NCBI GenBank assembly: GCA_029582165.1
Contig: CM055874.1
Location: 34,037,383 to 34,101,382, forward strand
Source of the DNA: Portulaca oleracea
Lineage: Eukaryota > Streptophyta > Magnoliopsida > Caryophyllales > Portulacaceae
Length of the DNA: 64,000 nucleotides
Direction: 5' to 3'
In this document: piece after piece, positions 22,958-32,839 of the stretch
How the letters are laid out: every line of letters starts with the position of its first letter
Position numbering within the stretch: the first letter of the stretch is position 1
Notes under the pieces: generated by a model
What the model was told of the DNA's origin: nothing
The model's input: the letters and a program-made list of their open reading frames with translations, nothing else
Databases searched by the model: none
Made by a program: the position numbers and the translations under genes

Positions 22958-24328
22958 TAAGTGTGTATTTTATATTATTTATTAGGACTCTAACCTGTGT
23001 ATTTTAATGACTTAAATACCGCAATTCTCCACTGAACTTTGTGAATTCTTCACTTGGTTTTAGAGATAGGTATATTTTACAGGATTGAAGGAAATTCCAT
23101 TCTAAAGTGCGGAGAAATGAAGAAAAAGGGAAGAAAATAGAAGAAATGAGAAAAATGTTTTGAAGAGAAGAGAAGGAAAGAAGAGGAGACGGCCTACCTG
23201 CGCCAGCCCAGCCCAAAAATGGGCGGATAAGCAAGGCGCTACTAGCGCCTATCTTGACGCTACCCGCGCCTAAGGCAGTAGCTCCCCAACTTTGTAAATT
23301 GCCAAGCGCTGCCAAGGAGAGAAGAGAGGTTGCCAGCATCTTTCGTCGAAAATACAAGGCAGAGGCACCAGACGCGGCCAGTGCCTCTAGACCTGTAGCT
23401 AGCGCCTGGTACCCTAATCCAGGCCTATAAAAGGCCTTTGACCTTGCCGTCATAAAAAGAGACAATTTTACACAGCTTTTTCATAGCTTTTCTTAGGTTT
23501 TAATTTTAGGATTTAGAAAGAACTTTAATATTATCTTTGAGATTATTAAGAGTGATTGAAGAGGAGAAGGAGATCAAATCGGGTGACGAAGAGATTGAAT
23601 TCGCCGCTTTGGATACTCGGTTATTTTTTATTTACAACATGTTTTGCAATTTGAATTCAGTTTTTATGTTGTTAGTTTCTATTATCATGAGTAGCTAAAT
23701 TCCTTTGTTTAGGGGATAAACTCGATGTCTTTTGACTGATTATGAATGCGATTTCAGTGTGAAGTTCAATTTAATCGTTTAATCTTCGTATTATGTATGT
23801 CATAGTAATTGATTGATCATCTTTTACTTGGTTTAGATTCTTAATATCGGATCGAAAGATTGTTATTTTGAATTGGATAGATGAAGATTGAATTGGCGTA
23901 GAACACAGTTTGAAACAATGGGTTTTTGTTTAGGGTCACGTTATCATCAGTATTTATCTTTGATCGAATTAAATAGCCATGAAAATAGGTGTTTAGTTTA
24001 CTCACTGTAACTCACCTCGAATCGAAAGATTGTTGTGATAGGCCTTAGAAAAATTATAGACCCCGATAATCCTAACACTACTTCACATTAAAACTGTTTA
24101 TTAATTGGTTGACTGACTAGAGTGGACTCCCCTAGACTCCCTTAATCATCTGATAGAACCTTTAAAGTTTGTTCTTTCCTTGTTTATTTTATCAAATCTC
24201 TTATTCACACAACTATTTGGCCGACCTAGCATCCTTTGTAGTGAACTAGTTTAGTGCGTAGTTGAACAAGTCCCTGAGAGACGACCTTGATACTACATTG
24301 CACTGGTACACTTGCCGAGCACCTATCA
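22955..24328 (+). repeat. 5' LTR of the Athila element
   Basis: It opens TGATA and closes TATCA, a 5-bp inverted end. The 1,374 bp contain a TATA box at 23426-23432 and GC-rich words such as GGCGCTACTAGCGCC near 23235-23249. The primer site follows six bases after the LTR end. No second copy was found in the window. Confidence 0.82.
23421..23437 (+). promoter_or_regulatory. TATA box inside a 17-bp palindrome (Athila LTR promoter)
   Basis: AGGCCTATAAAAGGCCT places a TATAAAA between two AGGCCT arms. This is the likely core promoter of the element. The symmetric frame is unusual for a TATA box. Confidence 0.7.
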
Positions 24329-24334
24329 AGTTTT

Positions 24335-24353
24335 TGTCGCCGTTGCCGAGGAT
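24335..24353 (+). other. Primer binding site, tRNA-Asp type
   Basis: TGTCGCCGTTGCCGAGGAT differs at two bases from TGGCGCCGTTGCCGGGGAT, the site I recall for Athila-type elements. This supports the family call for the LTR just upstream. Confidence 0.8.
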
Positions 24354-24403
24354 TTGTTTCCCTAGCTGCCATTAAACGAAAGCACTCTAGTTGACTAGGT
24401 TAT

Positions 24404-26484
24404 TGTTCGGTTGTAATTTTTGTGGTTTTTATAAGTTAGGGTTGTCGGTCTCAGGGATGGGTGTTAGGCTTGATTTGGGAAATTGGTTTGTGTTTGGGGT
24501 TTTTCTCAAGTGCGGAAAGCGATAAATTATTTAAAGGAAAGCAATAACACTAACCTAGACATGATAATAATCAAGGAAGCAATAAAAGATGAAAGCATTT
24601 AAGAACAAGAAATAAAAAAGCAATAAAAAGCAATGAAATAAGAAAGCAATAAAACTACAACTAATAATGAAATTAGGAACAAGAGATTATACCTTTGATG
24701 ATTTAAACTTCAATAGAATCCTTCACCTTAAACTTTCTCCCGAACAAATAAGAAAGTGTGAATTGGATTACTAAGAATCCTCAAATCCTCACTTTGAAGT
24801 AGGATTTGTGACTCTTAATCCCCCTCCTCACTAAAAGTTTGATTAATTGTTTTGTGGCTAATCTAATAGAACTTTAATAAAATTTCACTTAAACTAAACC
24901 CTAATAAAACCTAATAAAAACTAAAGAAACCCTAATCTGACCTAAACCAAAACCTTTGAGAGTAACCCTAAAAGACTAACATCCCTAATCTAATGAAACC
25001 TAATTCATTTAACCCTAATAAACTAACCCTAACTAACTTACAAAATAAACCCTAATAACTATAACAATTGATTAAACCCTCAACAAGAGCTAATAGAAAA
25101 TAAATGAAAACAAAACATACTAACCTACTCTTACTGTTGTTGACCGAAGCGAGGGAAGAAGAAAAGAGAAGGAAATCAAAACCCTACTCCCTACTGGCCA
25201 TTAATCGAACAGAGGAAGAAGACCTAAACTATTTCCTAATTAACACAATTGATTGAATGGCAAAAGAAACAAAAAGAAAACAAAATCCTACACTACTGAT
25301 CGAATTAAGAAAAGAGAAGAGAGAAACAGGGGAATGAAAGAAAACAGAGAAAGAGAGAGAGACGCCGAGACAGAGAAATGAGCAAAAACCTGAGCATCCA
25401 AATTCAACCAAAATCACCAAAAACTCCGATTCAAACTAAATCAAACCAAGAACAGAATTCATTCAAAATTTAAGAACAATCCAATATCAATTCGAACATT
25501 ACACATCAAACAAACCCAGAAGAAAGAACAAATCGCCCAACTAAAAATCTCAAAATCGATTGAAAAGAAAAGCAAGAACAAAGATTCAAAACTAGAAAAT
25601 GAAAGCAAGAATTAAACCTAAAATCTAACCTTAAATTACGAGGCCGAAACCTCCCTTGAAAAAGCTATCGAAAACCTCTTCTTCTTCCTCTTTTATACTC
25701 GAGCTCGGGATCTCTTCTTCAATCTCAACCCTCGATTCTTCTCAAATTGGACGAAGCAGATTAATTTGGATGTTGCGGTGAAGATGGTGATGTATGCATG
25801 CAGTTCTTCTGTTATCTTCAACCGAATCTGCAAAAGGGAGGAGAAATTGAGTGAGATATCACGAGAATCAGAGAGATAGAAAGAGATGAGAAGAGAGAAG
25901 GAAAGGAGATGAGATGAGATGAGATGGAAAAGGTGAACGAGATGGGAAGAAGAGAGAAGAGAGAAGGAGATGAAGGAGGGTGTGTTCGGTGGTTGTGCTG
26001 CGCAAGAGAAGAAGAAGCAGAGAACCAGAGTATTAGAGAGGGACGGGGAAGAATGAAAGAGGAAGGGGGATTGAATTAGGATCTTAGGGTTTTGTGGGAT
26101 ATATTACACGGCTGGGTAGGGAAAAGAAAACGGGTCGGGTATTTGGAGCGGATAAGAGGGTTAGGGTTTGCTGGGTCAGGCGGGTAGGATGGAATAAATT
26201 GGGCTGGGTTTCTTTGTGGGCCGAGTAGGAAGAAGGAAAGTGGAAAATTGGGCTGGATTGAATTAAGGAATTAGGATTAGATATTAGGTTTTTTATTCTA
26301 TTTCTAATATTTATAAATTTGATTCATATTAATAATAATAACAACTATAAATAATAAACTAACATAAAATCTAATAAAAATGCAAAATGAATAAAAACAC
26401 AATAAAAACTACTAAAATAATTATTAAAGACAAGCAAAAATACCCTATAAAAGAGAAGAATTCGGCTCGGAACGAGACCGAACA
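24404..26484 (-). mobile_element. Solo LTR (about 2.1 kb) nested in the Athila leader
   Basis: The ends TGTTCGGT and ACCGAACA are a perfect 8-bp inverted repeat. A perfect 5-bp duplication GTTAT flanks it (24399-24403 and 26485-26489). No coding sequence, primer site or second LTR is seen, so it is most simply a solo LTR left after recombination. A TATAAAAG on the minus strand (25691-25698) suggests minus orientation. It carries a cluster of AACCCTAA-type motifs (24895-25080) and a GAGAT repeat (25905-25935). Confidence 0.85.
24895..25080. repeat. Cluster of telo-box-like motifs in the solo LTR
   Basis: AACCCTAA or AAACCCTAA occurs about six times within 180 bp. The sequence is not a regular telomere array. 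In plants such motifs (telo boxes) are binding sites in promoters of growth-related genes; here they may act in the LTR promoter. Confidence 0.6.
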
Positions 26485-26559
26485 GTTATTTGTTTTTATT
26501 TATTACCACTTTTGATTATGCTTGGTATTCTTGTTTTTGTTCTTTTTCATGTTTATGCA

Positions 26560-27464
26560 AAAGGATTTCTCGTACGAATTCGACCCTGAGATTGAACGCA
26601 CCTTGCGAGAAAGAAGGAAAAAGCAAAGAATGGAAAAAGAAAAGCAAGAAGAAGAAAAAGCTAGACGGGAAGAAGAGATACCGATCAAGAGCGAACACTG
26701 GAACAGTATATGACACCAAATGTCACTAACCCTCAGTCCGCCATTATGGTACCCGCTATTGCAGCGAACGACTACGAACTGTGGCAATCTCTGATCAACT
26801 TGGTGTCCAAAACTCCATTCTATGGACATCCGAGTGAAGATCTGAACTGTCACATGCGCATCTTACGCTAAGCCTGTGATACATTCAAAGCGAACAACGT
26901 TTCTGAGGACGTAATCAAACTGAGACTATTTCTGTTCTCTTTAGAAGGAAAAGCATGGGAGTTGCTTGACTCGCTGCCACCCAATTCAATCACCACATTC
27001 GATTAGCTCGCTAGCATGTTCCTGGCGATATAGTTCCCTCCCAGAAAGCTAACCAGTCTGAGAAATCAGATCCCGATGTTCGCCTAAGAGCCTGACGAGA
27101 TATTATATGAAGCTTGGGAGAGATTCAAAGACCTCCTCCGTCAGTGTCCTGAACATGGATTCGAGCCGCGGGTTCCAATCCAGTCATTCTACAACGGAGC
27201 GAGCGAATCGGCTAGAGGGAGCATACTTTCAGCGGTCGGAGGCGATCTGATGAGCAAGACTATGCCTCGGCTCACGAGTCTAATCAAGAAAATGGCGATT
27301 AACTCATATCAATGGTCTAAACCCCACGATAGAGCGGGAGGTAAGCTAGAAGTTGATTATTGTCTTCTAAACTTGATACTTTAACGCATAAAATATACCA
27401 TTTAAATTTGCATGCGACCCCTCCATTACCATATGCTTCTTGTCAATCGAACGAACACGTTACC
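26560..27464 (+). pseudogene. Athila Gag, N-terminal and capsid part, with in-frame stops
   Basis: After a basic N-terminal stretch (TLRERRKKQRMEKEKQEEEK) the capsid domain runs from about 26704 in another frame. It reads EDLNCHMRIL, FSLEGKAWELLDSLPPNSI, FPPRKLTSLRNQI, ILYEAWERFKDLLRQCPEHG and LTSLIKKMAINSYQW, matching plant Athila/gypsy Gag order. Four stop codons interrupt it, near 26870, 27004, 27032 and 27086; two replace what family consensus suggests were Gln codons. It continues after the CACTA element at 28332. Confidence 0.85.
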
Positions 27465-27467
27465 GTC

Positions 27468-28328
27468 CACTACCAAAAAAAAGTCCTCCTTCCACGCTTA
27501 AAACGGCTTCTAGCCACACCTATAAGCGAGGCTGAGAATCCTTGCCACGGATAAATAAGCGTGGAAAGAGAATGTGTGGGGAAAATTTTGACACGCTAAA
27601 TAAGCGTGCATGGAGCAACTTTGCCACGCTTATTAAGCGTGCATAGACGAACAACTCTCCACCTACTATAATTTTTTGTTTTGAATGTAGATTCGAACCC
27701 CCAACCACAGCACATAAGAATGAGTGACTAACCAACCCCTTACCGCTTGAGTATTAAAGATTATTTGATTCTAATAACTAATTTAATACTATATATACAC
27801 AACTACCACTTGACTTTTTTTATCTTCTATTTTAGCTTTAACTAATAGATGGGTATATTAAAAAAATTATAATCATAATTTTTTAAATATTCTTAAAATT
27901 AATATAATACTATATGTACACAAATACCACTTGGCTTCTAATATCAACGCGCCCAAAATTCAATAATCCATAATGTTTCTTTTAATTTTTTTGAAATTAT
28001 TTTTAAGATTAAATTAATTCCTTAATTAAACCTGGTGCCTAATTAAAATATTATACTTTTTTGCAAAAAAAAATATAATGTAAAATTGTTGTCTGCCACG
28101 CATATTATATGTGGAAATATAGGTTTGTTTGGGAGAATATTATAACCTCCATTATTAAGCGTGGCCAAACTCTTACAACGCGTTAGCACGCTTATATGTG
28201 TGCTTACCGTTTAACCACTCTTAGTAAGCGTGGCCATTGCATATAGTAGGAATTTGCACGATTTTTTCCCCCTCATTTAAATAAGCGTGGGTAAATATGC
28301 ATGGAAACATGCGTATTTTCTTGTAGTG
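27468..28328. mobile_element. Non-autonomous CACTA (En/Spm-like) element, 861 bp
   Basis: The ends are CACTACCAAAAAAAA and TTTTCTTGTAGTG, and the 3-bp target duplication GTC is perfect (27465-27467 and 28329-28331). Subterminal motifs of the form CCACGCTTATTAAGCGTGG and fragments recur near both ends, as expected for transposase-binding sites. No transposase is encoded. Its loss with one GTC would leave the Gag frame open across the junction, so the boundary is exact. Confidence 0.93.
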
Positions 28329-28331
28329 GTC

Positions 28332-29333
28332 GTCTGTCCCTTAGGAGGAGTCAATGATGACCTAACTCAGCAAGTCAACTATGTTGGCAACCAAAGATTA
28401 CACTATGACTTGAACTCAAACACATACCACCCAGGGTTAAGGAACCACCCTAATTTCTCTTATAGAAATAATAACCCTTCTGGTCCTCTTCAAGGACAAA
28501 GACAGGTCGCCCCGGGTTTTCAGAGACCTCCACCTCAAAGTCCTCCTCCTAAGTCGAACCTAGAAATTATGTTGGAGAATCTTATCACAAACCAACAAAA
28601 ACATGATGGAGTAATTAAAAGCCTAATGGAAAAGGTAGAAGCCCTAGCGACTCACAACAATTTTCTAGAAAACCAGATCACTAACACAACAACTCCTTCC
28701 ACCAGTTTGCATCCTCAACTTGTCCCTAATCCAGGAGCTCAATGTAACGCCATAGACTGCCAAGTAGACAACCCTGGATGGGATACCCTTGGAGCCCCTG
28801 AAACACCTGAAGTGGCTAAGATAAATATCGACTCCAAACAAAATGAGAAAACCTCACCGCCCTTCATGACGCCAAAAGAGAAAGACCCAGGGGGTTTCAA
28901 AATCCCTTGCCATTTGGACAGTGTGTCAATAGAAAATACATTGTGCGATACCGGTTCAAGAGTGAATATCCTTCCCAAATCCCTCCTTAAGAAATTAGAT
29001 TATCGGGAGTTAAAAGTCACTAATGCAACACTTCACTTAACTGACAAGTCATTTAGGGAGCCCCTAAGAGTCTTAGTGAACTTCCCTCTTAAGTTAGGAG
29101 AATATTATGTCCCTGTCGATTTTATGGTTTTAGATACAGGGGAGGATCCCTATGCACAAATTATACTAGGCAGACCCTTCTTCGCAACAGTGAATTGTGT
29201 AATGGACATGAAGGGAAGATCCATGATAATCGAGCTAGGAGAGTCGATGATAGAGTATAAGTTGCAAGCATATATGTATGTACTTGTCACAGTTCTAAAT
29301 AAAGTTCAAAACGTTGGTGACTCAATCCTTTAA
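28332..29333 (+). CDS. Athila Gag C-terminus and aspartic protease (right part of the split gene)
   Basis: This is the right half of the interrupted polyprotein gene. It is open for 334 codons. It starts with VNYVGNQ and NPYSNTY-like spacing (LNSNTYHPGLRNHPNFSYRN), the usual plant Athila segment after the zinc knuckle, followed by Pro-rich and coiled-coil parts. The protease has LCDTGSRVNILP, YYVPVDFMVLDT and IILGRPFFATV. It ends about 45 residues after the protease, where RT should begin, at the TAA of 29331-29333. The apparent start at 28287 lies inside the CACTA element and is not real. Confidence 0.85.
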   Translation, partial: VCPLGGVNDDLTQQVNYVGNQRLHYDLNSNTYHPGLRNHPNFSYRNNNPSGPLQGQRQVAPGFQRPPPQSPPPKSNLEIMLENLITNQQKHDGVIKSLMEKVEALATHNNFLENQITNTTTPSTSLHPQLVPNPGAQCNAIDCQVDNPGWDTLGAPETPEVAKINIDSKQNEKTSPPFMTPKEKDPGGFKIPCHLDSVSIENTLCDTGSRVNILPKSLLKKLDYRELKVTNATLHLTDKSFREPLRVLVNFPLKLGEYYVPVDFMVLDTGEDPYAQIILGRPFFATVNCVMDMKGRSMIIELGESMIEYKLQAYMYVLVTVLNKVQNVGDSIL

Positions 29334-29646
29334 TCGGGCGAGAGATGGCTTGAAGACCTCAAGGATTAGGGGTCAACATCGTCGAGCTAACAACGTTAAA
29401 CAAAGCACCACGGGGAGGAATTCTTACTCTTATATTATATACCCCTCCCCATTCAATTTTAATTTCTTTTTATTATTTATTCTAGTAATTTCTATGTTTT
29501 ATTTTTATTTATATTTATATCGCTATACTAACATTTTCTTTTTATTTTGTAGAAAAAAGAAAATTTTTTTTGCTCTATTTTGTATTTTTGTAAATTTTTA
29601 TCTAACCTAATAATTTTAGAGCAAATTTGAAGTAGGGTTATACTTA
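29334..29646 (+). other. Athila spacer after protease
   Basis: The stretch contains GTCGAGCTAACAACGTTAAA near 29379-29401 and GGGGAGGAATT, motifs I associate with the region after the coding part of Athila-like elements, then a T-rich tail. No gene is present. Confidence 0.45.
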
Positions 29647-29951
29647 GGCCTTGTTCGGCAATAGCTTTTAGAATAGCTTTTAGCGTTTTGATCAGTTAAA
29701 ACGCTATTTCATCAATGTGGGAAGCGTTTAGAATTAGCGGGTAGCGCTTAAACTAGCTTTTTGGATAAATTTGACAGACGTTACTCATGGTAACGTCAGG
29801 CTTGACGGGCAGCATTTTACAATTTGATTTCCATATCTGCCCACCCCACTGCTTGCTACAAAATTCTTGGACACTATCTGGGCATCAATTATCATATCTA
29901 ATTGAACACAATATATACCTTGCCAAATGGCAAGTGTAACTATCTACAAAA

Positions 29952-29952
<1 letters not shown>

Positions 29953-29992
<40 letters not shown>
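29953..29992. repeat. Microsatellite (AAT)n
   Basis: About 13 uninterrupted trinucleotide units inside the Tourist-like element. Confidence 0.95.
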
Positions 29993-29995
<3 letters not shown>

Positions 29996-30249
29996 TCTCC
30001 ACCCAAAAAAATTGTCTCATTTTATTTTTGACGGTATTCGATGCAATACTTTTATCAATAAATTCTCACGTTCTAGATTACCAAGATTGGTAAAATTATG
30101 TTGATGTAAAAGCATTTTCTATTAAAAATATAACAATTCTAGTTTTATCTAATAGCTCAATATATAATTTGTTAAATTAACAGTCAAAATTTAAAATTTT
30201 CTACCTCTTTAGTGAAACATGGACAAATTTTTTGTGGCGAAGAGTAATT

Positions 30250-30253
30250 GATA

Positions 30254-30285
<32 letters not shown>

Positions 30286-30337
30286 AGAATAACAACAACG
30301 AGGACGATAGTAAAACAACAACAACAACAACAACAAC
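30250..30337. repeat. Adjacent microsatellites (GAT)n and (CAA)n
   Basis: GAT units fill 30250-30286 and CAA units fill 30313-30337. Both lie within the Tourist-like element and produce low-complexity open frames that are not genes. Confidence 0.95.
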
Positions 30338-30459
30338 CGAACACATTCTTTACGGACAGTCATTTTAACAGCTATCAACTATCTGCTACCTTAACAGCTA
30401 TCTGCTACATAAACAGCTATCCGCTATTCAATCCGCTCTTTTTGTCGAACAGGACCTTA

Positions 30460-31443
30460 GATGGGAATTCAAGGTGTTGAAAAATAAAGATAAGAAGGAG
30501 AATTAATGGGAAAAGTGAGTAAATTAAGCAAAAGGGTTGAAAAGTGTTGTGGAAAAGTCAGATAGGCTGGACGCTGCCAACGCCTCCTCAATCGCTGGCA
30601 GCGTCGGTTCTAGAAGCGCCCAGGTAAGGCAAAATTCCTAAGCGTTGGCCGCTGGCCTTGCCTACGGAATTCACCCAATTATTTTGCCCGCCTTTTGATT
30701 TTAGTCGCCCCCCTAATTTTTCAAATCATTCAAAACCTTTTCAACTCACAACTCAACTCCTCCCTCCTCCTCCCTTCCTTCCTCGCGACGACACCCCAGC
30801 ACCCAAATCCCCTACTTTGCTTGCTCACCAGCGCACAACCACACCCACCACCATCTTCTTCCTTTCTTTCTTCCTTCCATCTCCTTCACCGTCGCCTTCG
30901 CTCTTTCTCTTTAAAGTTACTTGCAATTTCAATCCTTTGTCCCCACAACTTCGAGAATGGTATGTTTCTTCAAGTTTTTCATGTTCTTTAATAATTCCTA
31001 GTATTTGTGGTGTATTTTTTTTTAAATTCATGAATTACTGGGTTAATTTGTTGAATTGTCTAATATATCATGTTCTTGCTGAAGATTCCAAGTTTTCTTG
31101 CTTGGGTTAGCTTTTGATGCTAGTTCTTGATTAGGGCATAATTAATTTGGATGAGATTATCACTTTGTTGTCCAAAGATTGGATTTTTATGATGTTGTGA
31201 GTGTTATTGGAGTAATGTGATGCTAATTGGGTGGAAATTTTGGATGAATCTTGGTTGGTGCTAACCTAGAATTACCATGCTATGTTTTGGTGTTTTTATT
31301 GATGTAGAATTGATATACTCTTGCCTCTTAGCATCAAAAAAGCATGGGGGAGTCTTTATTGTGTCACATTTATCTTGTTTTCATGCTTATTTGATGTTTT
31401 GGTTAATTATGGTGGAGACATACTAAGTCTTGTGTAATTCTTA
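30460..31443 (+). other. Athila spacer before ORF1
   Basis: There is no gene. A perfect 10-bp inverted repeat GACGCTGCCA/TGGCAGCGTC lies at 30570-30579 and 30596-30605 within GC-rich words like those of the Athila LTR. A CT-rich leader (30740-30910) leads toward the ORF1 start. The region may hold the leader, or a fragment of another Athila LTR. Confidence 0.45.
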
Positions 31444-32648
31444 GATGGTCTGCACTAAGAACGTTAGTTTCTCTGGACCTCCCGCCATCGATGAAGGTGG
31501 GAGCAACAATAGGAAGCGCAAGGCACCGACTTCCGAGAAAGGCAAGAAAAAATCTACCCCATGAAGAGACACTCGGCTCAACAATCCCTTCAACTTTGAA
31601 GGTGAAATCAAAGCTCGATATGACTCTCTTTCAAAACGTTCTCTCATTCCTATAAAGTACTTGCATGAAGGTTTTCTTCATGATTGTGGGATGCTTGATG
31701 ATGTGCTTTGGCTGTTGAACCGAGGACAACTGGTGCATGTAGCTAGACTAAGCGAACCGACTTTCAGGGGCCTTACCTTAGAAATTTTTTAGTACTATAG
31801 ACGTGAACCTCCATGGGAGGGATGGGCTTATCCGGTTTCAACTCCTTGGGGAGTTGAGACAAATGACCATATCGGAATTTGCAAGAGTTTTTGGCCTCCC
31901 CGAGAGGACCTGTAGGGACAAACAAACCATCTTGCATAACTGGGACGGGGTAGGCTTCTTTAGGGAGATTTCCGGCTTTCACCAATGGGACCCCAGCAAC
32001 TCCACCTCCGCCCTTATTCGAAACCCCGCATTGAGATATACCCACCGCATTCTCTCTTACGGTATCTTTGGGAGACCCTGGAGTTCCAACAAGGCTACAA
32101 AGGCTGATTGTTACATGTTGTACGTCATGCTTCACGGCAACAACACCGCTGACCTTGCTGCCATTTTCGTCACCCACATTCCCCGTATCCCTAACTCGAC
32201 CTCAGGGATAGTCATTGGTGGCTACATTACCCACCTTGCCCGCCATTTTGGCTTTAGGCCAAGCCCTACCACCCAGGACCGTGTCTCAGGAAAAATGTTT
32301 ATTGATGGCGATCAGTGCCGCACTTTCGGTATGTGTACATTTGACAGTGACAACTGTTGCCTTTGGATCTATCCCAATAATGTCCGGTTTGCCCTACCTC
32401 ACCCCTACCTCTCCGTCCATGATCAAGCTAACATTCTTTGGTTACCGCCCGTCCCTTTTGCCCAAGTTGTGCCCGAGCCCGAGCCCCAACCCCAACCTCA
32501 ACAACCGCCCATTGACCATGAGGCGTGTTACAACGCCCTCCAACTTGCGGTCACTAGGAACGAACGTCGGCTTGACGAGATACAAGCCTACCTTGTCAAG
32601 AATCGAGATGAGGCAAGAATTCGACGTGCGCTACACATGTTTGGATGA
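31444..32648 (+). pseudogene. ATHILA ORF1 (env-like) protein, broken
   Basis: The frame starts MVCTKNVSFSGPP at 31444 and includes a basic stretch RKRKAPTSEKGKKK. It meets a stop near 31562, continues, then shifts frame at a T-run near 31785. The long open part (31803-32648) has the family's core: RFQLLGELRQMTISEFARVF, PALRYTHRILSYGIFGR, TKADCYMLYVMLHG and IVIGGYITHLARHFGF. This matches the plant Athila ORF1 family (Pfam ATHILA). The C-terminus has a Pro-Glu-Gln stretch (EPEPQPQPQQPP) and a charged helix. The role of ORF1 is not settled; an envelope-like function has been proposed. Confidence 0.85.
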
Positions 32649-32823
32649 GTCCATCTCTAACCTTTCCCGCCTCATCGAGGCCATGTTCCACCAGTCCTCT
32701 CCACCACCTACCCAAAACCCGACTGCCCCATCTTCACCGAGCGAGGATGATTGATCCTTTGCTCTACCCCTTCCCTTACCACCGTTGTCTTCAGCATTGA
32801 GAACAATGCTATGTTTCAGCATT

Positions 32824-32839
32824 GGGGGGGGGGGGGGGG
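32824..32839. repeat. G16 homopolymer run
   Basis: Sixteen consecutive G follow GAACAATGCTATGTTTCAGC, a sequence typical of the region just past the last ORF of Athila-like elements. The length is prone to slippage and sequencing error. Confidence 0.9.

Larger units (their letters stand above)
29647..30456. mobile_element. Tourist-like (PIF/Harbinger) element with internal microsatellites, 810 bp
   Basis: The ends GGCCTTGTTCGGC and GTCGAACAGGACC form an imperfect inverted repeat, and TTA flanks both sides (29644-29646 and 30457-30459). No transposase is encoded. The interior has AGCTATC/TAGCGTTTT-type motifs near the ends and three trinucleotide arrays. Confidence 0.8.

Noticed and set aside
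23004..23465. 153-codon minus frame
   Set aside because: It lies within the Athila LTR, antisense to the element.
28287..28331. Start of the 348-codon frame as a gene start
   Set aside because: These bases belong to the CACTA element; the coding part is the right half of the interrupted Gag-protease gene.
30658..31110. 150-codon plus frame rich in Pro, Ser and Thr
   Set aside because: It covers the CT-rich leader before ORF1; composition explains it.
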